Source: Thermoleophilaceae bacterium
GTDB lineage: Bacteria > Actinomycetota > Thermoleophilia > Solirubrobacterales > Thermoleophilaceae
NCBI GenBank assembly: GCA_030448005.1
Contig: JAUJNT010000001.1
Span: 414,495 to 478,494, forward strand
Length of the DNA stretch: 64,000 nucleotides
Direction: 5' to 3'
Both the position numbers and the translations under genes were made by a program. The notes below the pieces were generated by a model that saw only the letters and a list, made by a program, of their open reading frames with translations, was not told the origin of the DNA and did no database searches. Shown here in pieces: positions 40,459 to 48,448 of the stretch; position 1 is the first letter of the stretch; every line of letters starts with the position of its first letter.

Positions 40459-40549
40459 CAGGCGGTCGGATGCTGCTCGGCTGCTCCCAGCCGGTAGCCA
40501 CAGGTAAGTGTCTTCCGCGTCGCAGCGTGACGAAGAACGAGGTGCCTAT

Positions 40550-40596
40550 CAATTCGTAGAACTACGCATCTTTTCGCTGCGGTTACCTAGTTTTCG
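40550..40596 (-). promoter_or_regulatory. Shared 46-bp motif, copy A
   Basis: Read on the minus strand, the site contains AAAACTAGGTAAC, then GAAAAGATGCGTAG, then CTACGAATTG. It aligns end to end with copies at 48304-48349 and 52860-52904 with at most one 1-nt gap. It lies about 100 bp upstream of the NMT1-like gene. A further half-like piece (CCTACGTACTTTTCGG, 40637-40652) sits at the end of the LuxR-type gene. Probable operator or promoter. Confidence 0.68.
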
Positions 40597-40637
40597 CCAG
40601 CCCCCCACATCGCGCGTGCGCGGGTCGTTGCCGCGAC

Positions 40638-43571
40638 CTACGTACTTTTCGGCTGAGCTTCGCCCCCCGCCACCGACGCGAGCTCCTGCCGGGACTCGAT
40701 GCCGAGCTTGCGAATGGCGGAGGCCACGTGTGCCTCAACGGTGCGTGGTGATATGAACAAGGCCTCTGCGATCTCCCGGTTCTTGCGACCGCTACCGGCC
40801 AAGCGGGCGACCTCAGCTTCGCGCGGCGACAGTTCCTCCCCATAGCCCCTGCGTCCGCCGCGCGATCGTGAAGGCAGCGGGAGGTCGTGGGCCCTGAGCG
40901 CGGCACGTGTCCGCGTGGCGTCCCAGCCCGCCCCCAGATCTTCGAAACCGTCAAGCGCGGAAACGAGGAGATCGGCTCCTCCGTCGTCGTCCTGGGCAAG
41001 CAGGCACCGAGCCCGTGCTTCACGCGACTTTGCCACCTCGTAAGGACAGGGCAGGTCAGTCCACCGCCGCTCTGCGGTCTCAAGGAAATCGGCTGCGGCT
41101 CGATAGCTGCCCTCCGCCTCGGCCACTGTGCCCTGGCAGAAGTAGCTGGCCGCGAGGGCAGCCGGCGCATCCTTCCCGCGAATCCCCGCCGCGAACCGTC
41201 CGGCCAGCTCGCGCGCCTCCACCGGTTGCCCGCATCCGAGAAATGCCTGAACCGCCGCCGGAATCACCTCCCTGCCCCAGATCCAGATCCTCTTGTGCCT
41301 GACGACATCCAGGCCGAGCGCTGCCACTTGACGGGCCGCTTGGGCATTGCCTTGCGAGAGGCGAATCCGCGCAAGCCAGGCCGACGCCGCCACCCGCGCT
41401 CCCAGCCATCCTCTGCGCCGCGACTCTTGCAGAATCGACTGGAAGGTCGCCTCCGCATCCTCCACATCGCCACGAGCGAGTAGCAGCGAGCCCAGAACCA
41501 ACTCGCTGCCGACTGCCAGTGTGGCCGTTCCCGTCCCGCTCTCAGCGAGCCTTCGGGCGCGCGGCTCGAGCCCCTCCCATCGTCCGACACACCAGTCAAT
41601 CGACACCCTTGCGCTCTCACGCCAGGGACCCCACCAGACGTGGTCGAGCTCCTTGTTGATACGGGCGACCTCCGCAAGGAAGCCTTCGGCGCGCCGGTAG
41701 TAACCGAGGCCGCGCACGACCCCCGAAAGACTGTGGTAGCCCCGCAGCAGTTCCAGCTTCTCGTCTAGCGACCTCCCTTCGGAAGGAAGGTTCTCAAGCG
41801 CGCTCCAGCCTGCCGGATCGCCGACGCAGAGCAAGACCGCCGCCCGCGTCGCGCGAATGCCCGTCTTGGTCACCGGGTCACCGCTCTGTTCCGCTGCCTG
41901 CACCGCGCGGTCAAGCCAAGTCAGGTCATCCTCCACGTCTCCTTCCCTCAGCATGGGCCAGGCGAGCTGGCCCATCGAACGCGCGGCGAGGCCTGGTCGT
42001 CGCCGAAGCTCGCCGACGGCACGAACCATCTCCTCGTACCAGAGACCCCCCTCGCCGACGCAGTAGCGCAACTGGGAGAGGCGGAACCGCAGCTCGCCGC
42101 GGACACCGACGGGCGTGGGGTTTCCATCCAGGACCTGTTGGAGCAGGTGGATGGCCCTCTCGGGGCAATCGCTGTGGCGAGCCGTGGAGCCAAGCCTGAT
42201 CGCCATCCGAACCCTGGCCGCTTCGGAGAGCCCCGGGGCGGAGAGTGCCTGCTCGAGGAGGCGGGCCGCAGCCCGAGCGTCCCCTACTGAGCCGGCGTCC
42301 TCGGCAGCTGCCTCGGAGTAGCGCGCCCATTGCTTCGGACGATCGGCCTCCTTGAAGTGGTGGGCGAGCTGGGTATGCGCAAGCGCTTGGTCCGATTCCA
42401 GAGCCTCTCCGGCGCGCTGATGTAACCGTCGTCGCTCTGGAGTGGGGATCTCGTCGTATACGGCCTGCGCAGCGAGCGCGTGACGGAAGCCGTACGAACC
42501 CTTGCCCTGATCCTGGAGCAGAGCCGACGAAAGGGCCTTGGCAAGCCCCCGTAGAGTCCGTTGAGGCGGCAGGCCGGCCACGCCGGCGATGAGATCCTCG
42601 GAGGCCGGGACCGCGAGGACCGCAGCGGCGCGGGCGACCAACCGCGCGTCGGCAGTCAAGAGCTGCATCCGCTCCTTGATCGACTGCCTGATCGCCGGAG
42701 GGACATCGATCTGCTGCAGATCGGCAACTGTCTGCCCCGCTTCCGTGACGGTGAGCTGCTCGCGGTCTCGCAGCAGGCGGATGACCTCTTCCAGTGCGAA
42801 CGGGATCCCCGCCGTCCGTTCGTGCAGGTGCTTGACCAGCTCGTCTGAGACTTCCTCCGTCTCGAGGATGGCGCATATGAGCCGCCGCACTTCCTCGACC
42901 CGGAGCGGAGAGAGCTCGATCGTGACATTGAGCATCTCTGTCGGGAGGCGCGCGGCCAGCCCGAGCAGGCGTGACGAGGCGGGCAGATCCTCGCCGCGAT
43001 AGGTAAGCACGAGAGCAAGCTCCTGTGGCGGCTGGGACAGGAGGAATGCGAGGAACTCGAGCGTGCCCTCATCCGCCCAGTGGAGGTCCTCCAGTACGCA
43101 GACGGTCGGGCCGAAGGCGCCGATCAGCTCCCGGAGAGCCCGGAAGACCCGGTGGCGTTCCGCCCTCGGGTCGCCTACGGACGGGGGTTCTGGTGGTAGG
43201 AAGTCTGCCAACTCGGGCAGGAGCGGTTGAAGTACCCCGACCACCGGGCTGAGAGGTCGACTGGGCGGTTCTGAGGCTGCACCTCTGAGCGCCTCGACGA
43301 CAGGGCCCATCAGAAACGGCTCGCTCAGCCGATGACAGGTTCCGACGAGGACCCGGCGGCGCTGGATCGCCGAGTCGGAGACCGTCTCGTGGACGAGCCT
43401 ACTCTTGCCGAGGCCCGCCTCGCCCTCGACCAGGATCAGCGCGGGAGGGCTTACGGACGCTTCTAGAAGGAGCTCCAGCTCACGCTCGCGCCCAACCAGG
43501 ATCGGTGAGGACAGCCGTCCCAAGTTGTGACGGTCCAACAGGCCGGAACCGGCCTTCCCGGCTTTTCCCAT
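40638..43571 (-). CDS. LuxR-family transcriptional regulator with N-terminal AAA domain (LAL type)
   Basis: The protein has about 977 residues, starting at ATG 43571 (MGKAGKAGSG) after GGAGAGAG; the frame is open to 43685. An N-terminal AAA_16/NTPase domain has Walker A GEAGLGKS and Walker B VCVLEDLHWAD. A long tetratricopeptide-like helical middle (about 330-880) follows. The C-terminal LuxR helix-turn-helix has LSPREAEVARLAGSGRKN and the recognition segment FISPRTVEAHVASAIRKLGI. LAL regulators integrate small-molecule signals and activate neighbouring clusters. It lies among secreted-protein genes carrying the shared 46-bp motif and is the obvious candidate regulator (inference). Confidence 0.92.
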   Translation of the reverse strand: MGKAGKAGSGLLDRHNLGRLSSPILVGRERELELLLEASVSPPALILVEGEAGLGKSRLVHETVSDSAIQRRRVLVGTCHRLSEPFLMGPVVEALRGAASEPPSRPLSPVVGVLQPLLPELADFLPPEPPSVGDPRAERHRVFRALRELIGAFGPTVCVLEDLHWADEGTLEFLAFLLSQPPQELALVLTYRGEDLPASSRLLGLAARLPTEMLNVTIELSPLRVEEVRRLICAILETEEVSDELVKHLHERTAGIPFALEEVIRLLRDREQLTVTEAGQTVADLQQIDVPPAIRQSIKERMQLLTADARLVARAAAVLAVPASEDLIAGVAGLPPQRTLRGLAKALSSALLQDQGKGSYGFRHALAAQAVYDEIPTPERRRLHQRAGEALESDQALAHTQLAHHFKEADRPKQWARYSEAAAEDAGSVGDARAAARLLEQALSAPGLSEAARVRMAIRLGSTARHSDCPERAIHLLQQVLDGNPTPVGVRGELRFRLSQLRYCVGEGGLWYEEMVRAVGELRRRPGLAARSMGQLAWPMLREGDVEDDLTWLDRAVQAAEQSGDPVTKTGIRATRAAVLLCVGDPAGWSALENLPSEGRSLDEKLELLRGYHSLSGVVRGLGYYRRAEGFLAEVARINKELDHVWWGPWRESARVSIDWCVGRWEGLEPRARRLAESGTGTATLAVGSELVLGSLLLARGDVEDAEATFQSILQESRRRGWLGARVAASAWLARIRLSQGNAQAARQVAALGLDVVRHKRIWIWGREVIPAAVQAFLGCGQPVEARELAGRFAAGIRGKDAPAALAASYFCQGTVAEAEGSYRAAADFLETAERRWTDLPCPYEVAKSREARARCLLAQDDDGGADLLVSALDGFEDLGAGWDATRTRAALRAHDLPLPSRSRGGRRGYGEELSPREAEVARLAGSGRKNREIAEALFISPRTVEAHVASAIRKLGIESRQELASVAGGEAQPKST

Positions 43572-43817
43572 CGAGACTCTCTCCGCGGCGGGAGTAGCGC
43601 CGCCTTGGTCAGCCACCTGGCCTCCGCCCGTTGATGGCCGGACCGTAGAACAGAGCTGCGCCGTGCGTAAGGGGGTTGGACACATAGCGGCCTTCCGGGC
43701 ATGGTGGTCGGTCCCCGGGGCGCCTGGACAGCCGACGACCTCGAGTCCCTACTTCGTTCGAGCCCTGCCAGGCCCGCCACTGAGCCGGTTGTCGGGTCGC
43801 CGCTGCTGCGTGGGGCG

Positions 43818-44400
43818 TTAGCGCCGCCTGACCCGCTCGCAGCTGCGGGTGACCCGGTCGCCGCGGTCGGCGACCACGCCGTCGCGTCCGATACCACACG
43901 AGATCCGGTCGCCGCCACGCCCGTCGCGTGCGTCGACGCGGTCCTTGCCCCCGCGGCCGCCGATCCGGTCCCTGCCGGTGGAGCCCTTGATCCGGTCGTT
44001 GCCGGAGTTGCCCTTCAGCACGTCGTTGCCCGAGTTGCCGTTGATGCGGTCGTTGCCCTGATCGCCCGCTACGCGGTCGTTCGAGCTGCCGCCCGAGATC
44101 GCGTCGTTCGACGAGCCGCCGTTGATGCGGTCGCGCCCGCGGCTGCCCGCGATGCGGTCCTTGCCTGACTGGCCGTGCAGGCGATCGTTCCCAAAGCCGC
44201 CGTTGATGCGGTCATCGCCCGGCCCACTGCGGATCCGGTCGTTGCCCGAGTCGCCCGCCATGCGGTCCTCCCCGAGTCCGCCGAGCATCACGTCGTTGCC
44301 GAGGCCGCCCTGGCCGCGATCGGTCCCCGTCCCGAGGTCGACGACGTCGTCGCCCGCGAGGCCCGCGACCACGTCGTTGCCCGTGCCACCGAAGATCCGA
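43818..44400 (-). repeat. RTX-coding segment duplicated at 45898-46480
   Basis: About 580 bp encoding the C-terminal RTX repeats is nearly identical in DNA and register to the 3' part of the next gene. Differences are scattered single bases, which points to recent duplication or gene conversion. Confidence 0.85.
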
Positions 44401-45821
44401 TCGTTGCCGCTGCCACCATTGGTGATGTCGTTGCCGCTGTCACCGCTCACCTGATCGTCGCCCGGGCCACCCACGACACGGTCGTTGCCGGCCTCGCCGT
44501 CCACCAAGTCGTTACCGGTGCCGGCATCGATGGTGTCGCCGCCCGCGCCGCAGCGAATCTCATCGTCGCCACTGCCTGTCCTGACGACATCATCGCCGGT
44601 GCCACAGGTGACCACGTCACGCAAACCTTGGGCGCCAACGATCGTGTCGTTGCCCGCCGTGCCAGTAATCCTCACGGTGTCTCCCATCCTCTCGCAGATC
44701 ACCCCGGCCGAAGTTCCCACCGGGCACTGGAGGCCTGAAGGCGGCGGCGACGCGCACGAGGGCAACGCCGGGGTAAGGGGCGTTGTGGCCCGCACCCCCC
44801 AGTCGACGTCCCTCTTGACGCCCGGGCTGCTGGTGAGCTGCGTGATGTCAGTGCCGTCCGAATTCACGGTGTGGATCTGGTCGGTTCCGCTCCGGTTGCT
44901 CCTGAAGGCCACCTTCGTCCCGTCGGGGGAGAAGGCCGGGTCCCGGTCGATGGTTCGAACGTTGGGGCCGGGACGCCTCGAGGTCAGCGGTGCCTGGGAA
45001 GAGCCATCAGCGTTCATCGTCCAGATCTCGTAGCTGAAGTCGGGGAAGCCCCGCGCGAATACGATCTTGGAACCGTCCGGGGAGAAGGCCGGTTCGGCGC
45101 TACCCTCCAGACCTTCGGTGAGTCGGGTCTGGCCCGTGCCGTCGGGGTTCATCGTGTAGATCTCAGGCTGCTGCGCGGCGGCGTCGAAATCGCGAAAGCT
45201 CGAGAAGACGATCTTCGACCCGTCGGGTGAGAAGGCAGGGTCGCCGTCCGGGGCGGGATCGCTGGTGAGCCGGGTTTGCCCGCAACCGTTGGCGCTCATC
45301 GAGTAGATCTCGCCGTTGCCGTCGCGGAAGCTCGTGAACGCGATTCGAGATCCGTCATGCGAGTAAGACGGCTCCAGGTCGCCCAACGGCTGGCTGGTAA
45401 GACGTATCAGGCCGCTGCCGTCCAGGTTCATCGTGAAGATCGACTGCGGCCCGTCGCGGAAGCTCGAGAAGGCAATCTTCGACCCGTCCGGCGAGAACGC
45501 CGGGTCGCCGTCGACAGCCGGGTCATTCGTGTGCTGCACCTGGTCGGAGCCGTCGGGCGCGATCGTGTAGATCTCGGTCCCGATCACAAAGGCGATCCTG
45601 CCGTTCTCACCGGGGAAGGCGGCCTGACTCGAACCCGCCGCGGCGCCTGCGCCGGCGACGAGCAATGCGACCGCCAACGCCATCCTCGCCCGCCGGCCGA
45701 CGGTTCGAGGGCGCGGCGGGTTCACCTTGAGTATGGCCGAGGTTCTCTTCATCACACGCCGGCCGGGGTGCACGCCGCTGGCACATGTTCGACACCAGCC
45801 GATCAACCGTAGGCGTTCCAT
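43818..45821 (-). CDS. Secreted TolB-like propeller / RTX-repeat protein
   Basis: The 667-residue protein comprises a leader and signal peptide (MALAVALLVAGAGAAAGSSQA), about six PD40/WD40-like beta-propeller repeats (DPAFSPDGSKIAFSSFRDG type, about 70-345), and a Ca-binding RTX domain of about twenty GGxGNDxI-type nonapeptides (about 370-655), ending RSCERVRRR. ATG 45821 has a good GGAGG site and yields the leader MERLRLIGWCRTC, a copy of the NMT1-like gene start; MKRTSA at 45752 is the alternative without a ribosome-binding site. It is exported, perhaps by type I or Sec. The RTX part is nearly identical to that of the upstream gene. Confidence 0.86.
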   Translation of the reverse strand: MERLRLIGWCRTCASGVHPGRRVMKRTSAILKVNPPRPRTVGRRARMALAVALLVAGAGAAAGSSQAAFPGENGRIAFVIGTEIYTIAPDGSDQVQHTNDPAVDGDPAFSPDGSKIAFSSFRDGPQSIFTMNLDGSGLIRLTSQPLGDLEPSYSHDGSRIAFTSFRDGNGEIYSMSANGCGQTRLTSDPAPDGDPAFSPDGSKIVFSSFRDFDAAAQQPEIYTMNPDGTGQTRLTEGLEGSAEPAFSPDGSKIVFARGFPDFSYEIWTMNADGSSQAPLTSRRPGPNVRTIDRDPAFSPDGTKVAFRSNRSGTDQIHTVNSDGTDITQLTSSPGVKRDVDWGVRATTPLTPALPSCASPPPSGLQCPVGTSAGVICERMGDTVRITGTAGNDTIVGAQGLRDVVTCGTGDDVVRTGSGDDEIRCGAGGDTIDAGTGNDLVDGEAGNDRVVGGPGDDQVSGDSGNDITNGGSGNDRIFGGTGNDVVAGLAGDDVVDLGTGTDRGQGGLGNDVMLGGLGEDRMAGDSGNDRIRSGPGDDRINGGFGNDRLHGQSGKDRIAGSRGRDRINGGSSNDAISGGSSNDRVAGDQGNDRINGNSGNDVLKGNSGNDRIKGSTGRDRIGGRGGKDRVDARDGRGGDRISCGIGRDGVVADRGDRVTRSCERVRRR

Positions 45822-45833
45822 ACCGGGCCTCCT
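45768..45833 (-). repeat. Captured NMT1-like gene start in front of RTX gene
   Basis: This is a partner of 40392-40458. It supplies the ribosome-binding site, start codon and first residues (MERLRLIGWCRTC) in frame with the RTX protein signal peptide. Confidence 0.78.
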
Positions 45834-45839
45834 CCGTAC

Positions 45840-45867
45840 AGCTCAGCCACGGGCAGCTGGCTGAGCT
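45840..45867 (-). terminator. Hairpin after the FG-GAP/RTX gene
   Basis: AGCTCAGCCA and TGGCTGAGCT form a perfect 10-bp stem with an 8-nt loop. It lies about 30 bp past the stop of the minus-strand gene ending at 45898 and just upstream of the next gene. Confidence 0.65.
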
Positions 45868-45897
45868 CGTTGGGTCCTGCCGCTCTCCGTGGGCCTG

Positions 45898-48198
45898 CTA
45901 CCGCCGCCTGACCCGCTCGCAGTCGCGCGCGACCCGGTCGCCACGGTCGGCCACCACGCTGTCGCGCCCGATTCCACACGAGATCCGGTCGCCGCCGCGC
46001 CCGTCGTAGGCGTCGACGCGGTCCTTGCCCCCGCCGCCCGAGATCCGGTCCCTGCCGGTCGAGCCCTTGATCCGGTCGTTGCCGGAGTTGCCCTTCAGCA
46101 CGTCGCTGCCGGAGTTGCCACTGATGCGGTCATTGCCCTGATCGCCCGCGACGCGGTCGTCCGAGCTGCCGCCGGAGATCACGTCGTTCGCCGAGCCGCC
46201 GTTGATGCGGTCGCGCCCGCGGCTTCCTGAGACGCTGTCCTTGCCCGACTGGCCGTGCAGGCGATCGTCGCCAAAGCCGCCGTTGATGCGGTCATCGCTC
46301 GCTCCGCCGCGGATGCGGTCGTTGCCAGAGCTGCCGACCATGCGGTCCTCGCCGAGGCCGCCGAGCATCAGGTCGTTGCCGAGGCCGCCCTGGCCGCGGT
46401 CGGCCCCCGTCCCGAGGTCGATGCAGTCGTTGCCCGCGAGGCCGTCCACGGTGTCGTTGCCCGTGCCACCGAAGATCCGGTCTCCGCGCACCGTGCCGGT
46501 GATCCGGCCGCCCGCTGCGCTGCCGCGGATGACGTTGGCGGTGAGCGCCGGGCAGCCGGCGAAGGCCGCCGATCCCGCGCCGGGGCCCGGAGGAGGCGGA
46601 GGTGGAGGCGGAGGTGCGCTCGGGCAGGCGGTCGGCCCGTTCGAGAGGAAGAAGTACACCTTGCCCTGATCCGTCTGGCCGCCGACATCCTGGTACGGGG
46701 CTCCAGCGACGTAGTCGGGCTCGCAGTCCCCGTTCAGGTCGCCGGGCGCCCGCGAGCTCCAGCCGAGGGCACCAGTGGGATCTTCGGCCACGTCCGCGGC
46801 CGGCGTGTTGAACCTCTTCAGCTCTGAGCCGTCCCTGCCGTCGAAGACGTAAACGGAGGTGTTCCGGGCTGACAGGTTGCTGACGAAGAGGTCGGGCCTT
46901 GCGTCCTTGTTGTAATCGGTCTTGCTGTTGGCCCACCCGAACGCCCTTCGTTCGCCGAGAAGGGGGTCGATCAGCTCGTAGAGCACCCGACCGGTGCCCG
47001 CGGCGACCGTGGCCTTCCCGTCGAAGGTCCACGCTCGGCCGGCACCGCCGTGCCCACCGGTTGAGCCGGCGCCGAACGCATCGAAATAGAGGTCGTTCGT
47101 CCCGTCGGCGTTCAGGTCCCCCGGCGCGTAGCGGTCGGGGTCCTCAAGTGAGAAGAACCCGTTACCAACAGCCACTGGCGGATCGATCTTCGCGAGGACC
47201 CGGCCGGCGGTCGGGCCGCCGCCGCTGAACAGGTATGCGCGACCGACGAAGCGAAGACCCGATCCGGGGGGGTTGTAGGCGTAAGCGGAGACCATGTGGT
47301 CAGGCCAGCCGTCGTCGTTCACGTCGCCCGGGCTCTGGACGGTGCCACCGAAGCTGCACCTGCCGGGCACAACCGCGGAGGTGCAACCGTCCACGTCTTC
47401 TTGCGGTACGTTGAGCTTGCGGACCAGAGATCCCGTGGCGCCGTTGAAGATGTAGGCCTGCCCCACGTCCTTCAGGCAGCCTGCGGGAACCGGATCCTGG
47501 TTGCCGCACCCTGCCGGAAGGTCGTTGCCGTTGGCTCCGAGGATGATGTCACCCACCCTGTCGCCCGTGATGTCTCCGGCCGCCCCGATGCGCGTTCCGA
47601 ACAGACCGCCGGCCTGGGGGTCGGGGTTGTCGAGCTCGTGGATTACCGCGCCGGTCGGGCCGTCGAGCACATACGCCTTGCCCTGGTCCACGTTGCCGTC
47701 GACGTCGCGATAGCCCCCCGACACCGTTACATCCTCCTTGCCGTCCCCGTTGACATCACCGGGAACCGAGACATAGAAGCCGACGCCGGAGTCGGACGTG
47801 GGGTTTGCCTGCGCTCCCGGACTGACGTTCCACACCACCTGCTGGGTGGCACCGTTGATCAGGGTCACCCTTCCTGCGTTGTTGTCCGCGGCTCCGCCCG
47901 GGCCCGGGGTTCCGCCCGTGACCTGCGCCGGCGGAAGATCCTGGGCATATGAGCCGACCACGATGTCCTGGACCCCGTCGCCCGTCAAGTCGCCGGCAGT
48001 GAGGCGCGTGCCGAAATTGGAGCGGACCCGGTCCTGCGTGGTGTCCACGGGGTCCGGAGAATCGACAGCCACCGTACGATAGGGCGTAGCCGGCGCCGCG
48101 CCGAAGCTGGTCGCGACGCCGAGGATAAGCGCTCCGCTCGCCACGGCCGCGAAGACCAAGACCTTGAAAGTCCTTGCTGCCATGCCGAAACGCTTCAC
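45898..48198 (-). CDS. Secreted FG-GAP / RTX-repeat protein
   Basis: The protein has about 766 residues, with signal peptide VKRFGMAARTFKVLVFAAVA and GTG start at 48198 after GGGAGGG. It has seven or so integrin-type FG-GAP repeats forming a propeller, each with a Ca loop (GDLTGDGVQDIVVGS, GDVNGDGKEDVTVSGG, GDITGDRVGDIILG). After a Pro-rich spacer (about 540-550) comes an RTX domain to the C-terminus RDCERVRRR. Probable surface adhesin or Ca-binding exoprotein. The shared 46-bp motif lies about 105 bp upstream. Confidence 0.87.
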   Translation of the reverse strand: MKRFGMAARTFKVLVFAAVASGALILGVATSFGAAPATPYRTVAVDSPDPVDTTQDRVRSNFGTRLTAGDLTGDGVQDIVVGSYAQDLPPAQVTGGTPGPGGAADNNAGRVTLINGATQQVVWNVSPGAQANPTSDSGVGFYVSVPGDVNGDGKEDVTVSGGYRDVDGNVDQGKAYVLDGPTGAVIHELDNPDPQAGGLFGTRIGAAGDITGDRVGDIILGANGNDLPAGCGNQDPVPAGCLKDVGQAYIFNGATGSLVRKLNVPQEDVDGCTSAVVPGRCSFGGTVQSPGDVNDDGWPDHMVSAYAYNPPGSGLRFVGRAYLFSGGGPTAGRVLAKIDPPVAVGNGFFSLEDPDRYAPGDLNADGTNDLYFDAFGAGSTGGHGGAGRAWTFDGKATVAAGTGRVLYELIDPLLGERRAFGWANSKTDYNKDARPDLFVSNLSARNTSVYVFDGRDGSELKRFNTPAADVAEDPTGALGWSSRAPGDLNGDCEPDYVAGAPYQDVGGQTDQGKVYFFLSNGPTACPSAPPPPPPPPPGPGAGSAAFAGCPALTANVIRGSAAGGRITGTVRGDRIFGGTGNDTVDGLAGNDCIDLGTGADRGQGGLGNDLMLGGLGEDRMVGSSGNDRIRGGASDDRINGGFGDDRLHGQSGKDSVSGSRGRDRINGGSANDVISGGSSDDRVAGDQGNDRISGNSGSDVLKGNSGNDRIKGSTGRDRISGGGGKDRVDAYDGRGGDRISCGIGRDSVVADRGDRVARDCERVRRR

Positions 48199-48303
48199 GC
48201 GGAGTGCCCTCCCTGGATTGAACCGAGCCACCAAGCGTTATCCCTGCGGTGACCCCAATGTGCCCGTTACGAGCCACAGGCTTGCGAAAGGGGACAAGGT
48301 TTT

Positions 48304-48349
48304 CAATCCGTAGAGCTACGTAATTTTCGTCGGAGCTACGTAGTTTTGA
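48304..48349 (-). promoter_or_regulatory. Shared 46-bp motif, copy B
   Basis: On the minus strand it reads CAAAACTACGTAGCT, then GAAAATTACGTAG, then CTACGGATTG. The 11-mer AAAACTACGTAG is identical to copy C. It faces the FG-GAP/RTX gene; the ftsH-like gene starts about 100 bp away in the other direction and could also be influenced. Confidence 0.7.
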
Positions 48350-48448
48350 CCTCACAAGGCCCGGAAGGCCAGTCTGGTTGCAGAGTCAGGTGTGTCAGCC
48401 ACTATCGTCACCCGGTGAGTCTGCCTAGTGCGGCGACCCGTGGGAGCC

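Noticed and set aside
43850-44660. Regular short-period repeats that look like a CRISPR array at DNA level
   Set aside because: The period is that of RTX nonapeptides in an open reading frame, with no constant repeat/variable spacer pattern.
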